A DNA stretch of 64,000 nt from an uncultured Lachnospiraceae bacterium (GCA_902793685.1 CADBEN010000004.1:1-64000); one strand, 5' to 3'. Numbered from the stretch's first letter, positions 7,298-16,527 are shown. Translations and numbers: made by a program. Notes: generated by a model not told the origin, from the letters alone.

Positions 7298-8080
7298 ATG
7301 GAAATTCTGGTATGCATGAAGCAGGTCCCGGATGATTCTGTCGAGATCCGTCTCGGCAAGGACGGACAGCCGGATCTGTCCCAGGCGGAGTCCCAGGGCA
7401 ACGCATTCGACACCTACGCGCTGGAGATGGCAGTACGCTACATCGAGGCAAACGGCGGCGCTGTCACGGTTCTGACTGTCGGAACCGAGGATGACAAGGC
7501 CTGCCTCCGCAACTCTCTGTCTGTCGGTGCGGCCAAGGTCGTCCTGGTCGAGGGTTCCGGCACGGACGCAGCCGGCACCGCAGCTCTGCTTGCAGCCGGC
7601 ATCAAGAAGCTCGAGGCGGAGAACGGCGCGGCATTCGATATGGTCTTCTGCGGAAGAGAGTCTACTGACTACATCGGGGGCGAGGTCGGTGAGATCCTGG
7701 CTGAGACCCTGAAGCGGCCCTTCGTGACGGATGTCGTCGAGGTCGAGCCCGCGGACGCAAAGGTCGTCGTGAAGAAGGAGCTGGAGTCCGGATATCTGAA
7801 GGTCGAGAGCCCGATTCCGTCTGTGTTCACCATCGCAAAGCCGAACTATGATCCCCGCTATCCGTCCGTCAAGAGCAAGATCGCGGCGAGAAGAGCGAAG
7901 ATCCCGACGGTCGCGCAGAGTGAGCTGGCGCTGGAGGACGGCGCTCTGAATGCGAAGGTTTCCCATAAGGCGTTCCTTGAGCCGCCGAAGCGTGAAGCAG
8001 GCGTGCTGGTGAAGGAAGCGGATGCGGCGACGGCGGTTGCGAAGGCGCTGGAGATCCTGGCTGCCGACAAGGTTCTGTAA
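7298..8080 (+). CDS. etfB: Electron transfer flavoprotein beta subunit
   Basis: This 260-residue protein shows the EtfB pattern: MEILVCMKQVPD at the start, AFDTYALEMAVRYIE, and VFCGRESTDYIGGEVGEILA in the nucleotide-binding region. EtfB binds an AMP or, in electron-bifurcating types, a second FAD, and pairs with EtfA. It lies 31 bases after the lactate dehydrogenase and 13 bases before etfA, so the three probably form one complex (LctBCD-like). AAAGGAGA precedes the start by 6 bases. Codon use is of the highly expressed type. Confidence 0.93.
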   Translation: MEILVCMKQVPDDSVEIRLGKDGQPDLSQAESQGNAFDTYALEMAVRYIEANGGAVTVLTVGTEDDKACLRNSLSVGAAKVVLVEGSGTDAAGTAALLAAGIKKLEAENGAAFDMVFCGRESTDYIGGEVGEILAETLKRPFVTDVVEVEPADAKVVVKKELESGYLKVESPIPSVFTIAKPNYDPRYPSVKSKIAARRAKIPTVAQSELALEDGALNAKVSHKAFLEPPKREAGVLVKEADAATAVAKALEILAADKVL

Positions 8081-8093
8081 GAAGGAGGCTGCG

Positions 8094-8972
8094 ATGAAGG
8101 CTTTAATCTTTATTGAGACAAAAGAAGGCGCTCCGATCGGCGCTAGTCTGGAACTGGTCACCGCGGCTAAAGCGCTGGGCGCTGAAGCAGATCTTGTCAA
8201 GGTCGCGGAAAAAGAGGGTGTTCTGAAGGAAGATGCTGTCGTCGGCGCTGTCGCGAAGAAGGCAGCTGAGGGCTACGATGTGGTCCTTCTTGCAGCGACT
8301 CCGCTGGGCAAGCTGACCACGGCACGTATTGCCGCACGTCTCGGCGCAGGCTCCGTGAACGATGCGATCGCGGTGGCGTGCGAGGACGGAAAGCTGAAGG
8401 TTACCCGCCCGATCTACGGCGGCACCATCCGCGAGGAACTGTGCGTTGATGCCCCGGCTGCTGTCATCAGCATCCGCGGCGGCAGCTACGAGGCTCCGGA
8501 GAGTGTCCCGGAGATCGCCGAGCTGGCACCGGAAGCGGAAGAGGGACTTGTCGCAAGAGTCCTGGAGCTGCTTGCCGAGGCAGGCGAAGCTGTCAACCTT
8601 GAAGACGCAAAGGTCATTGTCACCGGCGGCCGCGGCATGGGTTCCGAGGAGAACTACAAGCTGTGCGAAGAGCTGGCTGACGTGCTCGGCGGCGTGGTCG
8701 GCGCGACCCGTCCCGTTATCGAGAACGGCTGGATCAGCCGTACTCACCAGGTCGGACAGTCCGGCAAGATCGTCGCCCCGGATCTGTACATTGCCTGCGG
8801 CGTCTCCGGCGCTACGCAGCATGTTTCCGGCATGAGCGGCAGTAAATACATCATCGCGATCAACAAGGATGAAGAGGCTCCGATCTTCTCCGTGGCTGAC
8901 CTTGGAATCGTCGGCGACGTGAAGCAGGTGCTCCCGATCCTGATCGAGGAATTCAAGAAGATAAAGGCTTGA
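8094..8972 (+). CDS. etfA: Electron transfer flavoprotein alpha subunit
   Basis: The ATG at 8094 follows GAAGGAGGCTGCG, so the product is 292 residues; the upstream extension of this frame lies in the etfB end and is not real. The C-terminal FAD domain is clear: [53 protein letters not shown], then [15 protein letters not shown]. The N-terminal half carries the Etf nucleotide-binding fold. It is shorter than the LctC of A. woodii, which has an N-terminal ferredoxin domain; no cysteine clusters are seen here. Together with EtfB it should pass electrons between the lactate dehydrogenase, NAD and the acyl-CoA dehydrogenase next door. Whether it bifurcates electrons cannot be decided from this reading. 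Confidence 0.92.
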   Translation: MKALIFIETKEGAPIGASLELVTAAKALGAEADLVKVAEKEGVLKEDAVVGAVAKKAAEGYDVVLLAATPLGKLTTARIAARLGAGSVNDAIAVACEDGKLKVTRPIYGGTIREELCVDAPAAVISIRGGSYEAPESVPEIAELAPEAEEGLVARVLELLAEAGEAVNLEDAKVIVTGGRGMGSEENYKLCEELADVLGGVVGATRPVIENGWISRTHQVGQSGKIVAPDLYIACGVSGATQHVSGMSGSKYIIAINKDEEAPIFSVADLGIVGDVKQVLPILIEEFKKIKA

Positions 8973-8990
8973 TGGAAGGAGAATATATCT

Positions 8991-10133
8991 ATGGAATTCA
9001 AGACAGATGAGATGCATGCCGATCTGATCGCGATGTACAGAGATTTTGCGGAGAATTCCGTGAAGCCCATCGCTGCGGAGCTGGACAAGGAAGAGCGCTA
9101 TCCGGAAGAGAACGTGAAGCTGATGGCTGAGATGGGCCTGCTGGGCATCCCGTTCCCGGAGGAGTACGGCGGCACCGGCATGGACAACCTTTCCTATGCA
9201 CAGTGTGTCGAGGAGCTGTCCAAGGTCTGCGCTTCCACCGGCGTTATCGTTTCCGCGCATACCTCCCTCTGTTCCTGGCCGATCTATCACTTCGGCACGG
9301 AAGAGCAGAAGCAGAAGTATCTGGTTCCGCTGGCAACCGGTGAGAAGCTGGGCGCCTTCGGACTGACCGAGGCCAATGCCGGCACGGACGCAGCGGGTCA
9401 GAAGACCACGGCGGTCGATATGGGCGACTACTGGCTCATCAACGGCACGAAGATCTTCATCACCAACGCGGGCCCGGCAGATATCTATGTGATCTTTGCC
9501 ATGACCGACAAGGAGAAGGGAAACCGCGGCATTTCCGCCTTCATCCTTGAGAAGGGCACCCCGGGCTTCTCTATCGGAAAGCACGAGGAGAAGATGGGTA
9601 TCCGCGGCTCCGTCACTGCAGAGCTGGTCTTCGAGGATGTGAAGCTTCCGAAGGAGAACCTCCTGGGCGAGCTGAACAAGGGCTTCAAGGTCGCTATGAT
9701 GACCCTGGACGGCGGACGTATCGGAATCGCTTCCCAGGCTCTGGGCATTGCGGAAGGCGCGATCGAGGAGACCGTGCAGTACGTGAAGGAGAGAAAGCAG
9801 TTCGGCAAGACCCTGGCACAGTTCCAGAACACTCAGTTTGAGCTGGCCCAGATGCGCGCGAACACCGAGGCTGCGAAGCTTCTGGTCTACCAGGCAGCCT
9901 GCGCGAAGGATGCCGGAGAGCCCTACAGCCACCTGGCTGCTATGGCGAAGCTGGTCGCTGCCCGCAACGCGAGCGACGTTACCCGCCGCTGCCTGCAGCT
10001 GTACGGCGGCTACGGCTACACCAGAGATTATCCGATCGAGCGCATGATGCGTGACGCGAAGATCACCGAGATCTACGAGGGAACCTCCGAGGTCCAGATG
10101 ATGGTCATCTCCAACTGGATGGGCGTGAAGTGA
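8991..10133 (+). CDS. Acyl-CoA dehydrogenase, short-chain type (butyryl- or acryloyl-CoA reductase candidate)
   Basis: This 380-residue flavoenzyme has all acyl-CoA dehydrogenase blocks: [39 protein letters not shown], and the C-terminal [20 protein letters not shown], then [15 protein letters not shown]. The catalytic base is Glu363 in YEGTSE, as in short-chain enzymes. It is the last gene of the lactate operon, 18 bases after etfA, and a strong terminator follows. In lactate fermenters this partner of Etf reduces crotonyl-CoA to butyryl-CoA or acryloyl-CoA to propionyl-CoA. Which one cannot be told here, since no CoA-transferase, lactyl-CoA dehydratase or thiolase gene is in the window. Confidence 0.9.
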   Translation: MEFKTDEMHADLIAMYRDFAENSVKPIAAELDKEERYPEENVKLMAEMGLLGIPFPEEYGGTGMDNLSYAQCVEELSKVCASTGVIVSAHTSLCSWPIYHFGTEEQKQKYLVPLATGEKLGAFGLTEANAGTDAAGQKTTAVDMGDYWLINGTKIFITNAGPADIYVIFAMTDKEKGNRGISAFILEKGTPGFSIGKHEEKMGIRGSVTAELVFEDVKLPKENLLGELNKGFKVAMMTLDGGRIGIASQALGIAEGAIEETVQYVKERKQFGKTLAQFQNTQFELAQMRANTEAAKLLVYQAACAKDAGEPYSHLAAMAKLVAARNASDVTRRCLQLYGGYGYTRDYPIERMMRDAKITEIYEGTSEVQMMVISNWMGVK

Positions 10134-10172
10134 TCAACTTTTGGCGACTTGATCGTAATGGAAGATGAAATG

Positions 10173-10205
10173 CGGCGCGGCAGCGAAAGCTGCCGCGCCG
10201 TTGTG
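10173..10205 (+). terminator. Terminator of the lactate operon
   Basis: A 12-bp perfect stem (10173-10184 with 10189-10200), GAAA loop, then TTGTG. The 302-base gap from here to asd holds this hairpin and the asd promoter. I saw no riboswitch structure in it. Confidence 0.8.
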
Positions 10206-10367
10206 TTATGTTCAACCGCCGCGCCGCAGATCGAAGTATGGTCTGGAACAGTATTGTAAAATGTGCCATATAAAGTGATGATTTCCGGGAAACCTTTGGA
10301 AACTCCATACATATTTCTGGTGTGTGCGCAGCAGAAAGACAAATGTGCGCGGTACGCGAAAAAGTGC

Positions 10368-10396
10368 TTGCAATTCTTTCAAAGAAAATGTATGAT
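10368..10396 (+). promoter_or_regulatory. Promoter of asd
   Basis: TTGCAA (10368-10373), a 17-base spacer and TATGAT (10391-10396), 40 bases before the asd start. Confidence 0.65.
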
Positions 10397-10435
10397 GATG
10401 CGAGTTATTTAAAGTCTTTTACGGAAGGAAAGATT

Positions 10436-11542
10436 ATGATGGAGCTTAAGAGAAAACTGAAGGTCGCAGTACTTGGCGCAACGGGCATGGTGGGGCAGCG
10501 TTTCCTGACCATCCTTGAAAATCACCCGTGGTTTGACGTCGTGGTCCTGGCAGCAAGCCCCCGCAGCGCCGGGAAGACCTATGAAGAGGCCGTCGGCGCC
10601 CGCTGGAAGCTGGACATCCCGATGCCGGAGAAGTACAAGAAGATGATCGTCGTGAATGTCAACGAGGTCGATGCTGTCTCCGCGCAGGTTGATTTCTGCT
10701 TCTCCGCGGTGGATATGTCCAAGGATGAGATCCGCGCCATCGAGGAAGATTACGCGAAGCACGAGACCCCGGTGGTCTCCAACAACAGCGCGCACCGCTG
10801 GACCCCGGATGTCCCGATGGTCATCCCGGAGATCAATCCGGAGCACTATGAGATCATCAAGTCCCAGAAGCAGCGCCTTGGCACGACCCGCGGCTTCATC
10901 GCGGTCAAGCCGAACTGCTCCATCCAGAGCTATACGCCGGCACTGGCTGCATGGAAAGAGTTTGAGCCTTACGAGATGATCGTCACCACGTACCAGGCGA
11001 TCAGCGGCGCAGGCAAGAACTTCAAGGACTGGCCGGAGATGGTCGGAAACGTTATTCCGTATATCGGCGGCGAGGAAGAAAAGAGCGAGCTCGAGCCGCT
11101 GAAGGTCTTCGGACACATTGAGAACGGCGAGATCGTCAAGGCGTCCGAGCCGAAGATCAGCGCGCAGTGCATCCGCATCCCGGTGCTGAACGGCCATACG
11201 GCGGCGGCTTTCGTCAAGTTCCGCAAGCCGGCGACCAAGGAAGTTCTGATCGAGAAGCTGGAAGGCTTCTACGGAATTCCGCAGCAGCTGCGTCTGCCCA
11301 GCGCTCCGAAGCGCTTCATCCAGTATCTGCAGGAGGACAACCGTCCGCAGGTCACCCTGGATGTGGATTATGAGGGCGGCATGGGCGTGTCCATCGGCCG
11401 TCTGAGACAGGATTCCATCTATGACTGGAAGTTTGTCGGTCTGTCCCACAATACGCTGCGCGGCGCCGCAGGCGGCGCGGTGGAGAGCGCGGAGTGCCTG
11501 ACCGCTCTGGAGTACATTACTGCGAAGGAAGAGCTGAACTGA
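10436..11542 (+). CDS. asd: Aspartate-semialdehyde dehydrogenase (archaeal/fungal-like subtype)
   Basis: This 368-residue enzyme reduces aspartyl phosphate to aspartate semialdehyde with NADPH, the branch point to lysine/diaminopimelate, threonine and methionine. Seen are the dinucleotide-binding start AVLGATGMVGQRFLTILE, VVSNNSAHRW, the active-site cysteine Cys161 in KPNCSIQ, and HTAAAFVKF. The VVSNNSAHRW block and its length of about 365 place it in the subgroup first known from archaea and yeast rather than the E. coli type. The ATG at 10436 (or the next codon) follows GGAAGGAAAG; the longer frame to 10322 runs through the promoter. It is followed by its own terminator, so it is likely a single-gene unit that supplies dapB further on. 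Confidence 0.93.
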   Translation: MMELKRKLKVAVLGATGMVGQRFLTILENHPWFDVVVLAASPRSAGKTYEEAVGARWKLDIPMPEKYKKMIVVNVNEVDAVSAQVDFCFSAVDMSKDEIRAIEEDYAKHETPVVSNNSAHRWTPDVPMVIPEINPEHYEIIKSQKQRLGTTRGFIAVKPNCSIQSYTPALAAWKEFEPYEMIVTTYQAISGAGKNFKDWPEMVGNVIPYIGGEEEKSELEPLKVFGHIENGEIVKASEPKISAQCIRIPVLNGHTAAAFVKFRKPATKEVLIEKLEGFYGIPQQLRLPSAPKRFIQYLQEDNRPQVTLDVDYEGGMGVSIGRLRQDSIYDWKFVGLSHNTLRGAAGGAVESAECLTALEYITAKEELN

Positions 11543-11555
11543 GTTTGTATTGATG

Positions 11556-11590
11556 CCGGCCGGTAAGCGGTGCTTACCGGCCGGTTTTTC
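11556..11590 (+). terminator. Terminator of asd
   Basis: A 13-bp perfect stem (11556-11568 with 11572-11584), GGT loop, followed by TTTTT. Confidence 0.92.
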
Positions 11591-11640
11591 TGTCTGCGGA
11601 GGAAGCCGGCCGGAAAATTCTCCCTTGTCCGGGCCGGGCA

Positions 11641-11649
11641 TGGTATACT
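11641..11649 (+). promoter_or_regulatory. Extended -10 promoter of galM
   Basis: TGGTATACT is an extended -10 (TGn then TATACT). No good -35 stands at the right distance. It lies 117 bases before the galM start, after the asd terminator. Confidence 0.5.
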
Positions 11650-11765
11650 GAAACTGAACTAATGTACTGAGACAGGGCACATGTGTCGACCTGGACAGGC
11701 AGCGGAATGACAAGGCGGCAGGCCGGTAATCCGCGGCACAGGACAATTCCTCCGGAGGTAAAAGG

Positions 11766-12899
11766 ATGAGCACGGAAGTTAAGAAATTCGGGACTCTCAA
11801 AGACGGCAGAGACATCAGCCTCTATATTCTGAAGAATGAGAATGGAACGGAGGCGTCCTTTACGGATCTGGGCGCGGCCTGGGTCTCCATGATGGTGAAG
11901 GACCGGGAGGGGAATTTTGCGGACGTGGTCTTCGGGTACGATGATCCGGAGATCTACTTCAACAACCCCAACAGCTGCGGCGAGACGATAGGGCGCTGCG
12001 CGAACCGGACATCCAACGCGAAGTTCACGCTGGACGGCAAGGAGTATGAGCTGGGGAAGAACCAGAACGGGCTGCACAACCGGCACTCCGGGCCGGAAAA
12101 ATGGTGCAAGGTGCGGTTTACGGGGGAAGTCGAGGAGACGAAGCTCGGAAGCCGCGTGAGCTTCCATTACATCTTCCCGGACGGCTATCAGGGCTTCCCG
12201 GGGAACCTGGATTTCACGGTGTCCTATACGCTGGCGGAGGATGATTCCCTGACCATTGAGTACAACGCGGTGGCGGACAAGAAGACCATCATCAATCCCA
12301 CCAACCACGCGTATTTCAACCTGCGGGGGCACAACGCCGGGGATATCAGCGGCCACCTGGTCTGGATCAACGCGGACTATTACACGCCCACGGACGCGGA
12401 GAGTATTCCCACCGGGGAACTGGCGGACGTGGTCGGGACGCCCATGGATTTCACGCTTCAGAAACCGATCGGACAGGACATCGACGCGGATTTCGAACAG
12501 CTGAAGCTGGTGGGCGGATACGACCACAACTGGTGCATCAACCGCTGGGACGGCACGCTGCGGCTGGCGGCCAAGGCGAAGGATCCGGAGAGCGGCCGGA
12601 AGCTGAAGGTCTATACGACGCTGCCCGGCGTCCAGTTCTATACCGGGAACGGCCTGAAGGACGATGCGCCCAAGGGCAAGGGCGGCGCAGATTATTCCCG
12701 CCGCACGGGCTTCTGCTTTGAGGGGCAGTACTGGCCGGATGCCGTGAACAAGGGCGAGGACTGGCCGAAGCCGGTGTTCGAAGCCGGGGAGCCGTATCAT
12801 CACTATATCGTCTACAAGTTCGTCACCCGCATGGATGAGACGGATGAGGACGAAGATGAATCCCTGACCGCAGACCAGGCAAAGGAGAATGAGGCCTGA
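11766..12899 (+). CDS. galM: Aldose 1-epimerase (mutarotase)
   Basis: This 377-residue cytoplasmic enzyme interconverts alpha and beta anomers of galactose or glucose. Family signs are IGRCANRTSNAKFTLDGKEY, the proton-donor histidine in NPTNHAYFNLRGH, DHNWCIN, and the catalytic glutamate in GFCFEGQYWPDAVN. The body is of normal length; the C-terminal 25 residues are an acidic tail (DETDEDEDESLTAD) outside the usual fold. GGAGGTAAAAGG gives a clear start. No other galactose genes are nearby, so it is probably a free-standing housekeeping copy. Confidence 0.92.
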   Translation: MSTEVKKFGTLKDGRDISLYILKNENGTEASFTDLGAAWVSMMVKDREGNFADVVFGYDDPEIYFNNPNSCGETIGRCANRTSNAKFTLDGKEYELGKNQNGLHNRHSGPEKWCKVRFTGEVEETKLGSRVSFHYIFPDGYQGFPGNLDFTVSYTLAEDDSLTIEYNAVADKKTIINPTNHAYFNLRGHNAGDISGHLVWINADYYTPTDAESIPTGELADVVGTPMDFTLQKPIGQDIDADFEQLKLVGGYDHNWCINRWDGTLRLAAKAKDPESGRKLKVYTTLPGVQFYTGNGLKDDAPKGKGGADYSRRTGFCFEGQYWPDAVNKGEDWPKPVFEAGEPYHHYIVYKFVTRMDETDEDEDESLTADQAKENEA

Positions 12900-12969
12900 C
12901 GCCGCTGACCGGGCAGAGGTTAATAAAGAAGAAACATAACACGGCGGACAACGCCGGGGAGGATATGCA

Positions 12970-15165
12970 CTGAAGAAGCTGTTTATCGCCGAGAAGCCCA
13001 GCGTCGCGCAGGAATTTGCGCGGGTGCTGAAGGTGAACGGCAGACGTCAGAACGGATATCTCGAGAGTGACGACACGATCGTCACCTGGTGTGTGGGCCA
13101 TCTGGTCACCATGAGTTATCCGGAAAAATATGATTTGAAATACAAGCGCTGGGCGCTGGAGACACTTCCGTTCCTGCCGGACCGCTTCCTTTACGAGGTG
13201 ATCGGGGACGTGAAGACCCAGTTCGAAGTCGTGAGCGGGCTCCTGAACAGGGACGATGTCGACACGATCTACATCTGCACGGACTCCGGGCGGGAGGGCG
13301 AATACATCTACCGCCTGGTGGACCAGATGGCGGGCGTCCGGGGCAAGACAAGAAAACGGGTCTGGATCGACTCCCAGACCGAGGAGGAGATCCTCCGCGG
13401 GATCCGGGAGGCGAAGGACTGGAGCGCGTATGACGGTCTTGGTGCGGCGGCTTATCTCCGCGCCCAGGAAGACTACCTCATGGGAATCAACTTTTCCCGT
13501 GCCCTGACGCTCCGCTACGGGCAGACCATCTCCGCCTTCCTGAAGCAGGACCGCACCGTCCTCAGCGTCGGCCGCGTCATGACCTGCGTTCTGGGCATGG
13601 TGGTGCGGCGCGAGCGGGAGATCCGGGATTTCGTGAAGACACCATTTTACCGGGTCATCGGCAGCTTTTCCAAAGACGGCGTTCCGTTTGAAGCCGAGTG
13701 GAAGGCGGTCGAGGGCTCGGATCTTTTCGGTTCCCCGAAGCTCTACAAGGAAAACGGGTTCAAGAAGCGCGAGGACGCGGAGGCACTGATCCGGGCGCTG
13801 TCGGAGATCCGGCCGGCGGAGGCGAAGGTCCTGAAGTCCGAGAAGAAGAAGGAAGTCCGGAACGCACCGCTGCTCTACAATCTGGCGGAGATCCAGAACG
13901 ACTGCTCGAAACGCTTCCACATCAGTCCGGACGAGACCCTGAAGATCATTCAGGAGCTTTATGAAAAGAAGCTGGTGACCTATCCGCGAACCGACGCCCG
14001 CGTGCTTTCCAGCGCGGTGGCGAAGGAGATCGACCGCAATATCGGCGGACTGATGCGGCTTGCCGGGGAAGGTTCCCGGCCGGGAGACGGCGGTGCAGAA
14101 AACGGCGCAGAGAACGGTATGACGAACGGTGCGGCGAACGGCGCGGGCGGTCTCACGGAGGTGGGCGCGCTGGCGAAAGAGGTCCTGGCGGGCGATGCCT
14201 GGCGGAAGATCGGTAAGTCGCGCTACACGAACGACAGCCAGATCACGGACCACTACGCGATCATTCCCACCGGTCAGGGCCTGGGGGCGCTGCGTTCCCT
14301 GAAGGGTCTGCAGCAGCAGGTCTACGAGATGATCTGCCGGCGCTTCCTCAGCATTTTTTATCCGCCGGCGGTGTTTGAAAAGCGGGCGGTGGAGCTGCAG
14401 CTCGGGAAGGAGCATTTCTTCGCGAACTTCCGTTTCTGCGTCGAGGAAGGCTGGATGAAGGCCGCCGGGATCAGACCGGGCGGAAAGAAAGGCGCCGCAG
14501 GCGGTGCCGGCGAAACTTCAGGTCTCAGACAGGAGGCGGAAGGCGGTGCCGAGAGCGGAATCGGAGACGACCCGAACAAGACGGACGATGCTTCGCTGAT
14601 GGCGCTGGCAGCCGGGCTCCGGAAGGGGAGCACGGTGCAGGCGGACGGGTTTTCCGTAAAGGAAGGGGAGACCTCCCCGCCGAAGCGGTACACCTCCGGT
14701 TCGATGATCCTGGCCATGGAAAATGCGGGCCAGCTGATCGAGGACGAGGAGCTGCGGAGCCAGATCAAGGGCTCGGGCATAGGGACCAGCGCGACCAGGG
14801 CGGAGATCCTGAAAAAGCTGGTGAACATCCGCTATCTTGCGCTGAACGCGAAGACCCAGGTCATCACGCCGACGCTGCTGGGCGAGATGTGCTACGAGGC
14901 GGTGGAGCTTTCCATGAAACAGCTCCTGAACCCGGAGCTTACGGCCAGCTGGGAAAAGGGGCTGACCTACGTCTCTGAGGGGACCATCACATCCGACGAA
15001 TATATGCAGAAGCTCAGGACCTTTGTGACGCGGCGTACGGACCAGGTCAAGGCCGGCGGCGGAAACTATGCGCTGAAGGAAGCCTTTGAGCGGGTGCGGG
15101 GATTCTACCGGGAGCCGGTGCCTTCCGCGGGAAGAAGCCGGAGGAAGCGGACGGCCGGGAGATGA
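12970..15165 (+). CDS. topB: Type IA DNA topoisomerase (topoisomerase III)
   Basis: Translation most likely begins at the CTG at 12970. The reading frame then opens KKLFIAEKPSVAQEFARVL, the standard TOPRIM start of topoisomerase III. A GGGGAGGA site lies 6-7 bases upstream, an in-frame TAA sits at 12937, and no ATG, GTG or TTG occurs between them; the GTG at 13024 would remove the essential start. The product is 731 residues. The TOPRIM acidic motif TDSGREGEYI and the active-site Tyr338 in LVTYPRTDARV are present. Two low-complexity Gly/Asn/Glu-rich insertions (about 360-400 and 500-535) interrupt the body, and there is no C-terminal zinc finger. It decatenates or relaxes single-stranded DNA and usually supports recombination or fork merging. 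It follows galM by 70 bases. Confidence 0.88.
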   Translation: MKKLFIAEKPSVAQEFARVLKVNGRRQNGYLESDDTIVTWCVGHLVTMSYPEKYDLKYKRWALETLPFLPDRFLYEVIGDVKTQFEVVSGLLNRDDVDTIYICTDSGREGEYIYRLVDQMAGVRGKTRKRVWIDSQTEEEILRGIREAKDWSAYDGLGAAAYLRAQEDYLMGINFSRALTLRYGQTISAFLKQDRTVLSVGRVMTCVLGMVVRREREIRDFVKTPFYRVIGSFSKDGVPFEAEWKAVEGSDLFGSPKLYKENGFKKREDAEALIRALSEIRPAEAKVLKSEKKKEVRNAPLLYNLAEIQNDCSKRFHISPDETLKIIQELYEKKLVTYPRTDARVLSSAVAKEIDRNIGGLMRLAGEGSRPGDGGAENGAENGMTNGAANGAGGLTEVGALAKEVLAGDAWRKIGKSRYTNDSQITDHYAIIPTGQGLGALRSLKGLQQQVYEMICRRFLSIFYPPAVFEKRAVELQLGKEHFFANFRFCVEEGWMKAAGIRPGGKKGAAGGAGETSGLRQEAEGGAESGIGDDPNKTDDASLMALAAGLRKGSTVQADGFSVKEGETSPPKRYTSGSMILAMENAGQLIEDEELRSQIKGSGIGTSATRAEILKKLVNIRYLALNAKTQVITPTLLGEMCYEAVELSMKQLLNPELTASWEKGLTYVSEGTITSDEYMQKLRTFVTRRTDQVKAGGGNYALKEAFERVRGFYREPVPSAGRSRRKRTAGR

Positions 15166-15181
15166 CAGAAAACTCTCAGTT

Positions 15182-15210
15182 TTGACACGTGCCGCCTAAT
15201 GTGGTACGAT
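15182..15210 (+). promoter_or_regulatory. Promoter of the adenosyltransferase-dapB pair
   Basis: Consensus TTGACA at 15182-15187, a 17-base spacer and TACGAT at 15205-15210, 27 bases before the start codon. Confidence 0.8.
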
Positions 15211-15236
15211 ATGCGGACTGAAAGGGGGATTTCCTA

Positions 15237-15737
15237 ATGTTCGGAAAATATGGGGTCACAGTGGTCTGCGGCAACGGAATCGGCAAGACAAACGCTGCGA
15301 TCGGAAAAGGAATCAAAGCACTGGCAGATGGAAAGACTGTCACTCTGATCCAGTTCCTGAAGGGAAAGGCAAACGGTGATCTGATGCAGGTCCTGAAGAA
15401 GCTGGAACCGGAGATGAAGGCGTTCAGCTTTGAAAAGTACGAAGGCCTTTTTGAGAATCTTCCGGAGGAAGAAAAGAAGGAAGAGATCCTGAACATCCGG
15501 AACGGACTCAGCTTCGCGAGGAAGGTCATGGTGACCGGGGGCGCGGACGTGCTGATCCTGGACGAGGTGCTCGGGCTGGTGGATCTCGGGATCCTTCCGC
15601 AGGACGAGCTGCGGCAGCTTCTGGCGGTACGGCCGGAGGAGATGCAGCTCATCATCACGGGCAAGGTGTTCCCGGAGGAACTGAAGGACTGCGTGGACCT
15701 GGTTTCGCGGATCGAGACGATCTACCGCAAGAATTGA
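15237..15737 (+). CDS. Cob(I)alamin / corrinoid adenosyltransferase (CobA/BtuR family)
   Basis: This 166-residue P-loop protein begins GKYGVTVVCGNGIGKTNAAI. This is the unusual P-loop of CobA/BtuR, which moves the 5'-deoxyadenosyl group of ATP to cob(I)alamin; the common form is GNGKGKTTAA, so an isoleucine replaces the first lysine here. TLIQFLKG and the Walker B VLILDEVLGLVDLGI also match. The start ATG follows GAAAGGGGG. It is 20 bases before dapB and shares a promoter with it. It may serve B12 salvage for adenosylcobalamin enzymes; no other B12 genes are in the window. Confidence 0.83.
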   Translation: MFGKYGVTVVCGNGIGKTNAAIGKGIKALADGKTVTLIQFLKGKANGDLMQVLKKLEPEMKAFSFEKYEGLFENLPEEEKKEEILNIRNGLSFARKVMVTGGADVLILDEVLGLVDLGILPQDELRQLLAVRPEEMQLIITGKVFPEELKDCVDLVSRIETIYRKN

Positions 15738-15756
15738 ATTAGTAAAGGAGACAGAG

Positions 15757-16527
15757 ATGGTTCGGATACTTCTTCACGGATGCAACGGTCATATGGGGCG
15801 CGTGGTCAGCGACCTGGCGCGCGTTGAGCAGGATCTTAAGATCGTCTGCGGTGTGGACATCAACACGGAGCAGCACTACGATTTCCCGGTGTTCGGGACC
15901 ATGAAGGAAGCTGCCGGTACCGCGGTCGATGTGATCGTGGATTTCAGTACGGCGAAGGCCGTGGATCCGGTCATCGACTTCGCGGCGGAGCAGGGGATCC
16001 CGGCGATCATCTGCACCACGGCGCTGACGGAGTCCCAGCTTCAGCATCTGGAAGAGGCGTCGAAGAAGACCGCCATCCTCCGCAGCGCGAACATGGCGCT
16101 GGGCGTGAACCTGCTGATGAAGCTGGCGGCGGATGCGGCGAAGGTGCTGCGTCAGAACGGTTTCGACATCGAGATCGTCGAGGAGCATCACCGCAGAAAG
16201 ATCGACGCGCCGAGCGGCACGGCCCTGGCGATCGCGGACAAGATCAACGAGGCCTGCAGCGGGGAGTATTCCTATAATTACGGAAGAGCGGACCGGCACG
16301 AGGCGCGGCCGAAGGACGAGATCGGCATTTCCGCGGTGCGCGGCGGCACCATCCCGGGAAATCACGACGTGATCTTCGCGGGCGAGGACGAGGTCATCCG
16401 GATCCAGCACACCAGCTATTCCAGAAGCATCTGGGCGAAGGGAGCATTTTCCGCGGCCCGGTATCTGAACGGGAAGCCGGCGGGATACTACACGATGATG
16501 GACGTTATCGGCGACGCCATCGGATGA
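15757..16527 (+). CDS. dapB: 4-hydroxy-tetrahydrodipicolinate reductase
   Basis: This 256-residue reductase acts in diaminopimelate/lysine synthesis. It has the nucleotide-binding start LLHGCNGHMGRVV, STAKAVDPVIDFA, ALTESQ, NMALGVNL, and the signature EEHHRRKIDAPSGTA (about 141-155) with its catalytic His and Lys. The C-terminal half has HTSYSRSIWAKGAFSAARYL. It follows the adenosyltransferase by 19 bases with an AAAGGAGACAG ribosome site. Its product is needed for the meso-diaminopimelate that MurE probably adds to peptidoglycan. Confidence 0.95.
   Translation: MVRILLHGCNGHMGRVVSDLARVEQDLKIVCGVDINTEQHYDFPVFGTMKEAAGTAVDVIVDFSTAKAVDPVIDFAAEQGIPAIICTTALTESQLQHLEEASKKTAILRSANMALGVNLLMKLAADAAKVLRQNGFDIEIVEEHHRRKIDAPSGTALAIADKINEACSGEYSYNYGRADRHEARPKDEIGISAVRGGTIPGNHDVIFAGEDEVIRIQHTSYSRSIWAKGAFSAARYLNGKPAGYYTMMDVIGDAIG

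Noticed and set aside
8103-9932. A 609-codon - strand frame over etfA and the acyl-CoA dehydrogenase gene
   Set aside because: Shadow of two clear genes with strong codon bias. The translation is low-complexity and matches no family.
10201-10435. Lysine riboswitch before asd
   Set aside because: The promoter lies 40 bases before the start codon, leaving no room for a riboswitch, and no such structure was seen.
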